NCBI RefSeq assembly: GCF_006874475.1
Contig: NZ_VIRM01000029.1
Location: 49,760-113,759 of the forward strand
Direction: 5' to 3'
DNA: 64,000 nt
Origin: Microbispora hainanensis
GTDB taxonomy: Bacteria > Actinomycetota > Actinomycetes > Streptosporangiales > Streptosporangiaceae
The notes beneath the pieces are model-generated. The model saw only the letters and a list, made by a program, of their open reading frames with translations. It searched no databases and was not told where the DNA came from. A program made the translations under genes and the position numbers. Shown here piece by piece: positions 47,844 through 56,514 of the stretch; position 1 is the stretch's first letter, and every line of letters starts with the position of its first letter.

Positions 47844-48443
47844 TCAGTTCGGCGTGATGATCACGGGAGTGTCGTCCCCGGCGTGTACGTCGTCCATGCC
47901 CTTACCGGGCTTCTTGGGCAGGGGGCACTTGGCGTGCGCCGGCCTGACGTCGACGTGGATTCTCTCGTCGCTCGTGCCGAACCCGCCGCTCGCGTCGCGC
48001 TTCTTGTGCACCATGCAGACGGCGCCCTTGCCGGGCAGCGGGAGCTTCTTGCAGAGAGCGCTCCGCTTGTTCTTCGGGACCTCCTTGCCGTCCACGAAGA
48101 CCCTGCCGTTCCTGATCTTGACCCTTCTGATCGTGTCCCCCCTGAACGTGCCGCCCTTCTTGTGCACCATGCAGACGACGCCCTTGCCGGGCAGCGGGAG
48201 CTTCTTGCAGAGAGCGCTCCGCTTGTTCTTCGGGACCTCCTTGCCCTCCACGAAGACCTTGCCGTCCTGGTCGACCTTGACGGTGGTCTTGCCCTTTTCC
48301 ATGGCCGCCGGCCCGCTCTTCACGGCGCAGCCGATCCCCGGCTTCGGGGCACCGGTGGAGGTCGCGGACGCGGCCGTGCTGCCGCCGATGCCGAGGCCCA
48401 CCGTCATGATGACCCCCGCGAGGATCATGCTCCTCTTCCTCAT
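47844..48443 (-). CDS. Secreted protein with two near-identical Cys-containing repeats
   Basis: A 199-residue exported protein: signal peptide about 1-28 (MRKRSMILAGVIMTVGLG...), then two copies, 52 residues apart, of a basic ~35-residue unit with the core VPKNKRSALCKKLPLPGKG followed by VCMVHKK. A third, diverged Cys unit (KCPLPKKPGKG) is near the end. Paired cysteines suggest disulfides; Lys richness suggests binding to an anionic surface. No known family recognised. It is divergent from a two-component system whose direct-repeat site lies in the shared promoter region, so it may be their target. Confidence 0.72.
   Translation of the reverse strand: MRKRSMILAGVIMTVGLGIGGSTAASATSTGAPKPGIGCAVKSGPAAMEKGKTTVKVDQDGKVFVEGKEVPKNKRSALCKKLPLPGKGVVCMVHKKGGTFRGDTIRRVKIRNGRVFVDGKEVPKNKRSALCKKLPLPGKGAVCMVHKKRDASGGFGTSDERIHVDVRPAHAKCPLPKKPGKGMDDVHAGDDTPVIITPN
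48001..48264. repeat. ~107-bp unit repeated with 156-bp offset
   Basis: Bases 48001-48107 and 48157-48263 differ at only a few positions and encode the two protein repeats. The base-level identity, including silent positions, points to recent internal duplication. Confidence 0.88.
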
Positions 48444-48524
48444 TCTCTGGTCACTCCCTGGACGCCTGCCCGTGGGGCCGGCCGTGATCGGTTGACGGAA
48501 CGCTCAGCAGTCTGGGGTCCCACA

Positions 48525-48542
48525 CCTGAAGCGACCCTGAAG
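48525..48542. promoter_or_regulatory. CCTGAAG direct repeat, 11-bp spacing
   Basis: CCTGAAG occurs at 48525-48531 and 48536-48542, one helical turn apart, the arrangement bound by OmpR/PhoB-type regulators. It sits between the secreted repeat protein and the response regulator gene, so autoregulation and control of the secreted protein are both plausible. Confidence 0.5.
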
Positions 48543-48596
48543 AGGTAAAGGTCGATCTTCATGTTCCTCTTAGGTGCGCACCTTCACCCTGTTGAC

Positions 48597-49265
48597 GTGC
48601 GCCTACTTCTGGTGGAAGACGAACGCAGGCTGACCGAGCTGCTCAAAGACGGCCTGACCAAAGAGGGCTTCGCGGTCGATCTCGCTCACGACGGGCGCGA
48701 GGGCCTGTGGATGGCGACCGAGCATTCGTACGACGTGATCGTGCTGGATGTGATGCTGCCGCTGCTGCACGGCTACGGGGTCTGCGCGAAGCTGCGGGAG
48801 GCCGGAAACTGGACGCCGATCCTCATGCTCACCGCGAAGGACGGGGAGTACGACGAGGCGGAGGCGCTGGACACCGGCGCGGACGATTATCTGACCAAGC
48901 CGTTTTCGTACGTCGTATTGCTGGCGCGACTGAGAGCACTGGCCCGGCGCAAGGTGCGGGAGCGGCCGACGACGCTGACCGTCGGGGACCTCCGGGTCGA
49001 TCCGGCGGGGCTGAAGTGCAGTCGCGGGGACGTGCAGATCGCGTTGACGCCCAAGGAGTTCGCGATCCTGCACTGCCTGGCGCGGCACGCGGGCGAGGTG
49101 GTGACCAAGGCCGAGCTGCTCGCCCAGGCATGGGACTTCGCGTACGACGGCGATTCGAACGTCGTCGAGGTCTATATCAGCGCGCTGCGCCGCAAGATCG
49201 ACAAACCGTTCGGACGGACGACGCTGAAGACCGTGCGGGGCGTGGGCTATCGGTTGGAGGGCTGA
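48597..49265 (+). CDS. OmpR-family response regulator
   Basis: A 222-residue regulator with receiver domain (LLLVEDERRLTELL, VIVLDVMLPLLHGYG, KPFSYVVLLARLRAL) and an OmpR winged helix ending TLKTVRGVGYRLEG. GTG 48597 gives the standard family start VRLLLVEDE; ATG 48561 in the same frame is an alternative with an AGAGGTAAAGG sequence upstream but would add 12 atypical residues. It is followed by its kinase after 1 bp. Confidence 0.93.
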   Translation: MRLLLVEDERRLTELLKDGLTKEGFAVDLAHDGREGLWMATEHSYDVIVLDVMLPLLHGYGVCAKLREAGNWTPILMLTAKDGEYDEAEALDTGADDYLTKPFSYVVLLARLRALARRKVRERPTTLTVGDLRVDPAGLKCSRGDVQIALTPKEFAILHCLARHAGEVVTKAELLAQAWDFAYDGDSNVVEVYISALRRKIDKPFGRTTLKTVRGVGYRLEG

Positions 49266-49266
49266 C

Positions 49267-50601
49267 ATGGGAGTGCGTCTGAGCACGACGCTGACGGCCA
49301 CCGCGGCGGTGGCGGCGGCGCTCTGCCTGGCCTCGATCGCGCTTTTCGCCGCGCTGGACTCGAGCCTGACGGCCTCCACCAAGGAGTTGGCGGCGAACGA
49401 CGCCAAGGAACAGATGCACGTTCTGAAGGCGGAGTCGGGGCCGGGTGACGCGGTGGGCGAAAAGGGAACGGTGTCACCGTTCGGAAAGGGAGCGCTGCCG
49501 CCGGGCGGGAAGGGACCGATGCCGGGCTCGGCCGCCGCCGGTGAAGACGACGGCCTTCCGGTGCCCGACGAGGCCATGTTCATGGTCAGACGGACGTTCG
49601 AGACCGAGAACGGCCCGGTCACCGTCATCGGAAGAGCCTCGATGGCCCCCGCCACGGCGGCGATGGCCACGCTCAGGAATCTGCTGATCCCGGGGGTTCC
49701 GGCGCTCCTCGCGGTGGTCGCGCTGTTCACCTGGCTGGCGGTCGGCCGGGTGCTGCGCCCGGTCTCCGCGATCAGGGCGAAGGTCGCCGACATCACCGCG
49801 AACGGTCTGCACGAACGCGTGCCGGAGCCGGACACCCGAGACGAGATCGCGGCACTGGCCCGCACCGTCAACGCGACCCTCGACCGGCTGCAGACCTCCG
49901 TCGACGCGCAGCGGCAGTTCGTCGCCGACGCCGCACACGAACTGCGCAGCCCACTGGCGATCCTGCGAACCCGGCTGGAGCTGGCCCGGCCCGCCGAGAA
50001 GCCGCTGGCGACCGCGGCACTGGACGATGTCGCACGCCTTCAGTCCCTTGCCGCCGACCTCCTCCTGCTGGCCCGGCTCGACGCGGGCGAACCCCTGTCG
50101 CGGGCCGGGGAACTCGACCTGGCCCAGGTGGTCGCCGAGGAGGCCGTCCGCAAACGCCCTCGTCCGGACGTCCACGTGTGCCTCGACCTCACCCCCGGCC
50201 TGCTCCTCGACGGCTCCGCCGACCAACTGCGCCGTCTTGTGGCGAACCTCGTCGACAACGCGGTCCGCCACGCCTCCGCGTCGGTCCACGTCACCCTCAT
50301 GTCTTCGGGCGACCACGCGGTCCTCGACGTCGTGGACGACGGCCCCGGAATCCCCCCGGAACACCACACCACCGTCTTCGAGCGATTCGCCCGCCTGGAC
50401 CACGCCCGCACCCGGGACACGGGAGGCTCGGGGCTGGGGCTGCCGATCGCCCGGAACATCGCGCGGGCTCACGGGGGGACCGTGCAGGTGGTTCCGCACA
50501 GCCCGGGCGCGAGGCTACGTGCGGTCTTCCCGTTGCCCGAGCGGTCTGTCGCATCTGTTGCGTACCCGCCGGGTGACCTCGCGGTGCGGGCCCGCGTGTA
50601 G
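49267..50601 (+). CDS. Two-component sensor histidine kinase
   Basis: A 444-residue membrane kinase. Helices at about 7-29 and 138-160 enclose a ~105-residue extracytoplasmic domain with a Gly/Pro/Lys-rich low-complexity stretch. Then HAMP, the phospho-acceptor motif DAAHELRSPLAIL, and ATP-binding motifs NLVDNAVRHASA, DDGPGIP and GSGLGLPIA. Partner of the preceding regulator. Confidence 0.93.
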   Translation: MGVRLSTTLTATAAVAAALCLASIALFAALDSSLTASTKELAANDAKEQMHVLKAESGPGDAVGEKGTVSPFGKGALPPGGKGPMPGSAAAGEDDGLPVPDEAMFMVRRTFETENGPVTVIGRASMAPATAAMATLRNLLIPGVPALLAVVALFTWLAVGRVLRPVSAIRAKVADITANGLHERVPEPDTRDEIAALARTVNATLDRLQTSVDAQRQFVADAAHELRSPLAILRTRLELARPAEKPLATAALDDVARLQSLAADLLLLARLDAGEPLSRAGELDLAQVVAEEAVRKRPRPDVHVCLDLTPGLLLDGSADQLRRLVANLVDNAVRHASASVHVTLMSSGDHAVLDVVDDGPGIPPEHHTTVFERFARLDHARTRDTGGSGLGLPIARNIARAHGGTVQVVPHSPGARLRAVFPLPERSVASVAYPPGDLAVRARV

Positions 50602-50623
50602 GAGACACGGAGGGCCTGACCGG

Positions 50624-51034
50624 TCAGCGGGTCTTGGGGAAGGCGGCGCGGGGGCCGGAGCCGTTGAGGATGAATGCGACCGCGACCAGGGGCAGGACGC
50701 TCACGGCCTGCAGCACGGCGTACCACATCGGGCAGATGCCCGGGATCAGGTCGACGCCGATGATCGCGATCGGCGTGGTGACGGTGAGGACGCGCATACG
50801 CTCGAAGCTGCGCCGCGATCCCTGTGAAGCACGCACGATCATCCGGTGAAGCATCGGGACGATGGCGAGCAGGACGACGGCTCTGGCCCACATGAACGGG
50901 GTTCCCGGGTGATCGGCGATCGACGTCACGACGACCGCCGCGAGTGTGACGGCGCAGATCATGCCGGAGAGCGTGACGCACTTCTTCGCCAGGTCGAAGG
51001 CCTCGTTGGTGTGGGTGTTGTCGATGGTGGTCAT
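50624..51034 (-). CDS. Four-helix membrane protein of unknown function
   Basis: A 136-residue protein with about four hydrophobic helices (for example CVTLSGMICAVTLAAVVVTSI and TVTTPIAIIGVDLIPGICP). The C-terminal part resembles small DUF2975-like membrane proteins, but I cannot place it firmly. ATG 51034 has an ideal AAGGAGG site. It faces away from the next two-component pair across a 191-bp divergent region and could be its target. Confidence 0.7.
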   Translation of the reverse strand: MTTIDNTHTNEAFDLAKKCVTLSGMICAVTLAAVVVTSIADHPGTPFMWARAVVLLAIVPMLHRMIVRASQGSRRSFERMRVLTVTTPIAIIGVDLIPGICPMWYAVLQAVSVLPLVAVAFILNGSGPRAAFPKTR

Positions 51035-51225
51035 GTCTTTTCCTCCTTGGTGTCGTGGTCTCGACGCTAGGGAGGGCATGGGCGGCGCGGTATGCGTCTG
51101 GACGTACGGAGGGGTGGGGCCAGACCCACTCCGGGGCCGAGCCGATGGTGACCGGGCTCCGCGCGGTGCACAGTGGAGACACCACGCCACACCGGCGCAT
51201 TGCGGGACGTTTCGGAATCGGGGTC

Positions 51226-52506
51226 ATGGAGCGCGAAGGAACAAGGACGCGACAGCCGCTGTCGTGGGCGGCGAGCGCCGCCGTGGGGTTCGTGCGATCG
51301 TGCGTCGTGCTGGTCGTGAGCATGCTGGTCCCGGCCGTGTGGGCCGCCGCCGCGGGGTTGTGGATGTGGTGGTGGGGCGGCAACCCGTGGCCGGCGATCG
51401 CGCCGGTCGTGTGGGCGTGCGTCGGCACGCTCGCCCTGGTGCGCCCGATCTGCCGGATGACCCGCTTCCTCGTGGCGAAGTGGACGGGCACTGTCATTCC
51501 GCCCGGATATCGGCAGGCGGGGCCGGTGATGCGCATGTCGACCGGATATTGGTGGAACGGGTTCTCCTACGAGCGCACGAGCCGGGACGCGCGCCGGGAC
51601 CAGCGGATGCGGCTCTGGTGGAGCGATCCCGCCACCTGGCGTGACCTGCGGTTCGCGCTGATCGCTCCGTTCACCATGGGGCTGGTCGCGGCCGTTCCGC
51701 CGGCCGGAGTCGTGGCGGCGGTCGTCGGGTTCGGCCACCCGGCGCCCTCCATGCGCCTCATCGGGGCGCTCGGCGTGGTCGTGGCGATCGCCGCCGCGCC
51801 GTACGCCTGGCGGCCGGTCCGGCCGGTGGCCGTCCGGTTCCTGCGGCCGTCGCCGGCGATGGCGCTGGCCGACCGGGTGGACGAGCTGACGGCCCAGCGC
51901 GCGGACACGACGGTCGCGCAGGCCGCCGAGATCCGGCGCATCGAACGCGACCTGCACGACGGAGCGCAGGCGCGCATGGTCGCGCTCGGCATGTCCCTGG
52001 CGACCGTGGAGAAGCTGATGGAGACCGACCCCGACCGGGCCAAGGCGCTGCTGCGGGAGGCCCGAGCCGGGGCCACCGCGTCCCTGGCCGAGCTCCGCGA
52101 CCTGGTCAGGGGCATCAGCCCGCCGCTGCTGACCGAGCGCGGGCTGGTCGACGCCGTCCGCGCTCTCGCCCTGGACAGCCCCCTCGAAACCGCGGTCAGC
52201 GTCGACCTCGGCCTGCGCCTGGACCCGCCGATCGAGTCCGCCCTCTATTTCGGCGTCGCCGAACTGCTCACCAACGCGGCCAAGCACGCCCGCGCGACCC
52301 GCGCAGGGATATCCATCGCCCGCACCGACGCGGGCATCGTCGTCGACGTCGCGGACGACGGCACGGGCGGTGCCGGGGCCCGGGCGGGCGGCGGGCTCGA
52401 CGGCCTCCGCCGCCGCCTCGCGACCTTCGACGGCACCCTGGAGATCACCAGCCCGGCGGGCGGTCCGACCCACGTCAGAATGGTCGTGCCATGCGAATCG
52501 TTGTAG
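51226..52506 (+). CDS. HisKA_3-type sensor histidine kinase
   Basis: A 426-residue membrane kinase with helices near 20-50, 55-75, 145-170 and 180-205, a phospho-acceptor motif EIRRIERDLHDGAQARM near residue 245 and HATPase motifs (GVAELLTNAAKHA, DDGTGG, GGLDGLRRRLATFDG). ATG 51226 is the first credible start; ribosome-binding sequence is weak. It overlaps the response regulator gene by 16 bp. Confidence 0.91.
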   Translation: MEREGTRTRQPLSWAASAAVGFVRSCVVLVVSMLVPAVWAAAAGLWMWWWGGNPWPAIAPVVWACVGTLALVRPICRMTRFLVAKWTGTVIPPGYRQAGPVMRMSTGYWWNGFSYERTSRDARRDQRMRLWWSDPATWRDLRFALIAPFTMGLVAAVPPAGVVAAVVGFGHPAPSMRLIGALGVVVAIAAAPYAWRPVRPVAVRFLRPSPAMALADRVDELTAQRADTTVAQAAEIRRIERDLHDGAQARMVALGMSLATVEKLMETDPDRAKALLREARAGATASLAELRDLVRGISPPLLTERGLVDAVRALALDSPLETAVSVDLGLRLDPPIESALYFGVAELLTNAAKHARATRAGISIARTDAGIVVDVADDGTGGAGARAGGGLDGLRRRLATFDGTLEITSPAGGPTHVRMVVPCESL

Positions 52507-53138
52507 CCGAAGACCTCTACCTCCTGCGCGACGGGATGGTCCGCCTCCTGGAGGCGTACGGGCACCAGGTGGTGGCGACGGCGACCACCGGGCCCGAGAC
52601 GCTCGACGTGCTGCTGACCCAGCGGCCGGACGTCGCGGTCGTCGACGTCCGCATGCCGCCGACCCAGTCGGACGAGGGCCTGCGGGCGGCTCTCGACGCC
52701 CGCCGCCGGGTGCCCGGACTGCCGATCCTGATCCTTTCGCAGCACGTCGAACAGCTCTACGCCCGCGAGCTCCTCGCCGACGGCACTGGCGGCATCGGCT
52801 ATTTCCTCAAGGAGAGCGTGTTCGACGCCGATCAGTTCGTGGACGCCCTGGAGCGGGTGGCCGGCGGCGGGACCGCCATGGACCCGGCCGTCATCGCCAA
52901 ACTGCTGTCCAGCGGGACGTCCAACCGGCGGCTCGAACGGCTCACCGAACGCGAGCACGACGTGCTCGGCCTCATGGCGGAGGGGCTGTCCAACCAGGCC
53001 ATCGGCCAGCGGCTCTTCCTCAGCGAGAGCGCCATCAGCAAGCACACGACGTCCATCTTCGGCAAGCTCGGCATCACCGACGACGGCAACAACAACCGCC
53101 GCGTGCTCGCCGTCCTCACCTATCTGAACAACGCCTGA
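52491..53138 (+). CDS. NarL/LuxR-family response regulator
   Basis: A 215-residue regulator with receiver domain (IVVAEDLYLLRDGM, VAVVDVRMPPTQSDEG) and a LuxR helix-turn-helix (RLTEREHDVLGLMAEGLSNQ ... SESAISKHTTSIFGKL). ATG 52491 overlaps the kinase gene, indicating coupling. Targets unknown; the divergent membrane protein gene is a candidate. Confidence 0.94.
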   Translation: MRIVVAEDLYLLRDGMVRLLEAYGHQVVATATTGPETLDVLLTQRPDVAVVDVRMPPTQSDEGLRAALDARRRVPGLPILILSQHVEQLYARELLADGTGGIGYFLKESVFDADQFVDALERVAGGGTAMDPAVIAKLLSSGTSNRRLERLTEREHDVLGLMAEGLSNQAIGQRLFLSESAISKHTTSIFGKLGITDDGNNNRRVLAVLTYLNNA

Positions 53139-53147
53139 CGCGCTCGG

Positions 53148-53687
53148 CTAAGCCGGCCGGGGGCGGGCGTTGCGGAGGCGGATGCCGCTCCAGCCCAGGG
53201 AACTGGTGGTCACCGCGTCCCAGAACGGCCAGAGGTTGTCCAGCACCCTGAGCTGGATGCCGGCCTCCTCGTGCAGCCGCAGCAGGTCGCCGACGGGTTC
53301 GGGCGGCCCGAGGGGCGTGACGGGTTCGGTGGCGACCACCGCGTTCGGCACCGGCTCCCCGAACGGGACGAACCTCTCCGCCGGGAAGCGGTAGGCGTAC
53401 AGGCGGACGCTCAGGAACGCCTCCAGCCAGCCGTACTCGATGGCGTGGACCCGCTCGCCGCAGCCCGGCCCGATGATCCGGTCGCGGTCGTCGCCGGTGG
53501 TCGCCGGGGTCGTCCAGGCCATGGCCCGCGGACACTGGCGGGGAAACCAGTAGTCGGGGCAGCGCTCGGAGGTCACCGCCCAGACGTACGCCTCCGGCTG
53601 CCGCGCGGTGGCGGCGACGTGCGGAACGAATCGGGTGATCTCGGGGTCCTCGGAGAAATGCAGCACCTCGCCGGGCTCAGGTCGCAT
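53148..53687 (-). CDS. Conserved hypothetical protein (DUF6886-like)
   Basis: A 179-residue soluble protein that begins MRPEPGEVLHFSEDPEITRF and contains YVWAVTSERCPDYWFPRQCP, segments I associate with the DUF6886 family of unknown function. No membrane helix or signal peptide. It is convergent with the response regulator and 46 bp downstream of selD on the same strand, so it may share the selD transcript. Confidence 0.7.
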   Translation of the reverse strand: MRPEPGEVLHFSEDPEITRFVPHVAATARQPEAYVWAVTSERCPDYWFPRQCPRAMAWTTPATTGDDRDRIIGPGCGERVHAIEYGWLEAFLSVRLYAYRFPAERFVPFGEPVPNAVVATEPVTPLGPPEPVGDLLRLHEEAGIQLRVLDNLWPFWDAVTTSSLGWSGIRLRNARPRPA

Positions 53688-53733
53688 GTCACCGGGTCTA
53701 CCACGTCACCGCCGTTCCGGGCGGCCAGGGATG

Positions 53734-54747
53734 TCAGGAGAGCCGGATCGCGGCGTTTCCGGCCGGGACGAGTTCGCCGACGACCGGCGCGCCGGGGACC
53801 TCCCCCGCGACCAGCAGGCCGCCCGAGGTCTGGGCGTCGGCCAGCAGGAGCAGGTCCTCCTCACCGAAGCGGCCCGGATCGAGGTGGGGGCGGACCCAAT
53901 CCAGGTTGCGGCGGGTGCCGCCGCTGACGTAGCCGTCGCGCACCGCCTGCCGTGCGCCCTCCAGGTAGGGCACGGCCGCCACGTCGACCACCGCCGTGAC
54001 GCCGCTCGCCCTGGCGAGCTTGTAGAGGTGGCCGAGCAGGCCGAATCCGGTCACGTCGGTCGCGCACCTGGCCCCGGCCGCCAGGGCCGCCCGTGAGGTG
54101 TCCCGGTTGAGCGTCGTCATGACCTCGACCGCCTGCGGGAACACCTCTCCGGTCGCCTTGTGCCGCGTGTTGAGCACGCCCACACCGAGCGGTTTGGTGA
54201 GGGAGATCGGCGTTCCCGCCCGTCCGGCGTCGATGCGCAGCAGCCGGTCGGGGTCGGCCAGGCCGGTGACCGCCATGCCGTACTTGGGCTCGGGGTCGTC
54301 CACGCTGTGCCCGCCCGCGACGTGGCAGCCCGCCGCCCGCGCCACGTCCAGGCCCCCGCGCAGCACCTCCCTCGCGAGGTCCATCGACAGCGTCTCCCTG
54401 GGCCAGCCCAGCAGGTTCACCGCCACGAGCGGTTCACCGCCCACCGCGTACACGTCGGACAGCGCGTTGGTGGCCGCGATGCGCCCCCAGTCGTACGGGT
54501 CGTCCACGACGGGGGTGAAGAAGTCGGCGGTGGCGACAACCGCCCGGCCCCCCTCGATCCTGACCACGGCCGCGTCGTCGCCGTCGTCCAGCCCGATGAC
54601 CAGTTCGTTCGCGTACGCAGACGGACCGGGGGCCACGAGCCCGGCCACGATGCTCTCCAGCTCACCCGGGGGAATCTTGCAGGCGCAGCCGCCTCCGTGC
54701 GCCTGCTGGGTCAGCCGGATCCCGGCCCGATCCGCCGTCTCGGTCAT
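53734..54747 (-). CDS. selD: Selenide, water dikinase (selenophosphate synthetase)
   Basis: A 337-residue enzyme making selenophosphate from selenide and ATP. The catalytic loop HGGGCACKIPP has Cys21 and Lys24, matching the essential Cys17 and Lys20 of E. coli SelD; it is the Cys form, not a selenoprotein. TADFFTPVVDDP, ATNALSDVYAVGG and GGHSVDDPEPKYGMAVTG are diagnostic AIRS-superfamily motifs. Starts 93 bp from tRNA-Sec, transcribed away from it. Confidence 0.96.
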   Translation of the reverse strand: MTETADRAGIRLTQQAHGGGCACKIPPGELESIVAGLVAPGPSAYANELVIGLDDGDDAAVVRIEGGRAVVATADFFTPVVDDPYDWGRIAATNALSDVYAVGGEPLVAVNLLGWPRETLSMDLAREVLRGGLDVARAAGCHVAGGHSVDDPEPKYGMAVTGLADPDRLLRIDAGRAGTPISLTKPLGVGVLNTRHKATGEVFPQAVEVMTTLNRDTSRAALAAGARCATDVTGFGLLGHLYKLARASGVTAVVDVAAVPYLEGARQAVRDGYVSGGTRRNLDWVRPHLDPGRFGEEDLLLLADAQTSGGLLVAGEVPGAPVVGELVPAGNAAIRLS

Positions 54748-54840
54748 GCCGCACCCGTCCTCGCGTCGTCCGTCCGTCCACGCCGCCTACCGCGGGGCGT
54801 CGCCCAGGGTCCCTACCCCGTACCGGTTAGGTTTCTTCCT

Positions 54841-54933
54841 GGAGGTGTGTGGGCGCCTGGTGGCCCCCGCGGTCTTCAAAACCGACGAGGCCGAGGTCCT
54901 CGGCCTGGCGGGTTCGATTCCCGTCCACCTCCG
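54841..54933 (+). tRNA. selC: tRNA-Sec (anticodon TCA)
   Basis: A ~93-nt tRNA with acceptor arms GGAGGTG/CACCTCC, a long D arm, anticodon loop CTTCAAA with TCA at 54876-54878, an extended variable arm (GGCCGAGG/CTCGGCC) and T arm GCGGG-TTCGATT-CCCGT. Discriminator G is followed by CTC, so the 3' CCA is added after transcription. It decodes the UGA of the formate dehydrogenase gene. Confidence 0.93.
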
Positions 54934-55016
54934 CTCACCGTTCGCCTTCCTCTGGCAAGCCTCCGGTCTGGCCTCGGCCCGGCGCCAGTCGAGCCAAGGG
55001 GCGACTACTGGTTGTA

Positions 55017-55541
55017 ATGGGCTCCATCGATCTGCGCCCTGACGTCGTGATCATGGTCGGCCCCCGGCACTCTCCCCTTCACGCGATCGTCGTGGAGATC
55101 CAGCAGAAGGAGGAGCCGGGCAAGCTGCAGGCGCTGCCCCGATATGCCGCCGCACTGTGGCTGCAGCTCACCTGCCCGATCACCGTTCTGATGGTCTGCC
55201 CGAAGGCCCGTACGGCCAAGTGGGCGGCCGCGCCGATCCGTACCAGCCTGCCCGGCTACACGCTGACCTGCCGGGTGATCGGCCCGGATCAGATCCCGGC
55301 TGTCACCGATCCTGCGGAAGCCGCGGCCCACCCCGAGCTGGCCGCGTTGCCGGTGATGGCTCACGGCCAACATCCGCCGGTGATGGAGGCGTTCGTGGCC
55401 GCGCTGCGACGCCTACCGGATGAATACGCTCCGCACCGCGCTTTCATCAGGGCCTGTACGGATGTGGGCCTGCTTGACGAATGGGTGCGGCGTGCCGCCA
55501 CGGCGACCTCGGCTGCCGACCTGTTCGCCGAGGAGTCCTAG
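55017..55541 (+). pseudogene. N-terminally truncated PD-(D/E)XK nuclease-like (Rpn/transposase-type) fragment
   Basis: The 174-residue product starting MGSIDLRPDVVIMVG resembles the C-terminal three quarters of a family common in actinomycetes (PD-(D/E)XK, Rpn/transposase-like): DVVI, AIVVEIQQ with the Glu-x-Gln, YAAALWLQLTCPITVLMVCP, then ADPAEAAAHPELA-like and LPVMAHGQ. The N-terminal part before the first catalytic strand is missing, and no ribosome-binding site precedes the ATG. It begins 83 bp after tRNA-Sec. Probably a remnant, though a short functional form cannot be excluded. Confidence 0.6.
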
Positions 55542-55674
55542 CCGCTACGAGCGGCCGTCTCGGCGGGTGGTGACTCATCCGCGAGTCCACCCGGAGCATC
55601 GGCTCCCTCGCACGTACGGCCTCGATGCGGTGTCGGCGGGACGACCTGGGGGAGGAAGCAGCGGGCCGGGGACG

Positions 55675-56436
55675 TCAGGTGCGGCCGAGGTTGCGGGTGA
55701 TCTCCCGCGACGCGCGCAGCACGAGTTCGGTGAGCCCGGCCGGCACTGCCGGTCGCACTGCCAGCGCGCTGATGGACGCGACGATCTCGCCTTCCGGGCC
55801 CCGGACCGGTGCGGCCACGCAGCAGACCCCGGGCATCACCTCGTGGTGATCGACGGCGACCGAACCCGACCGGCGGAGGGACGCCTGGGCCCGCCGCCAT
55901 TCGGTGAGCGTGAACCCCGGCGGCGCGGCGTCGCCGTCCGGTCTCTGCGTCAGCAGCACCCGGCCCGCGGCGGTCGCCTCGGCAAGCTCGGAGCCCGGCA
56001 GGATCGGCGGCACCTCCTTGATCTCTCCCCGCGCCGCCGTGATCACCTTGACTCGGTCTCCTTCCAGCACGGTGAGGAACACGACGGTCGTGGTCAGCGC
56101 GGACAGCAGGCGTACGGGTTCGCGGGCGGCGGCCCGCAGCCGCGGGTCGGGTTGCCAGGCGTCGCCCAGGAGGGCGAGCCGCCGCCCCACGAAGTAGCGC
56201 TGCCCGTCCTGGTGCACCGCGCCGAGGCTCGTGAGCTGCCGCAGCAGGCGATAGGTGGTCGCCTTCGGCATGCCGGCGTCGCGGGCGAGCTCGGACAGAC
56301 CGGCTCCCTCCTCGGCCGCCGCCAGCACGTCGAGCAGGTGAAACGCCCCTTCGAGCACGCCGCGCCCGTTCGCCGTACCGGCTCGAATCGCCGGCTTCCG
56401 GTGAGGTCCGGCAGCGGCGTGGTCCCGCACGTCCAT
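55675..56436 (-). CDS. IclR-family transcriptional regulator
   Basis: A 253-residue regulator: N-terminal winged helix (GLSELARDAGMPKATTYRLLRQL) and C-terminal effector-binding domain (GRVLLTQ, AVDHHEVMPGVCCVAAPV, ASISALAV). ATG 56436 has GGAGGGG upstream; the frame is open 15 codons further. It lies 78 bp downstream of the pectinesterase gene on the same strand and probably controls it in response to a pectin-derived acid. Confidence 0.9.
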   Translation of the reverse strand: MDVRDHAAAGPHRKPAIRAGTANGRGVLEGAFHLLDVLAAAEEGAGLSELARDAGMPKATTYRLLRQLTSLGAVHQDGQRYFVGRRLALLGDAWQPDPRLRAAAREPVRLLSALTTTVVFLTVLEGDRVKVITAARGEIKEVPPILPGSELAEATAAGRVLLTQRPDGDAAPPGFTLTEWRRAQASLRRSGSVAVDHHEVMPGVCCVAAPVRGPEGEIVASISALAVRPAVPAGLTELVLRASREITRNLGRT

Positions 56437-56514
56437 GGGGCTCCCCTCCAAGGCGGTCACCAGGAACTCGCGGACGAGCACTCCGCCGTTACCGTCGCGG
56501 CAGGGAGAAGGGTG

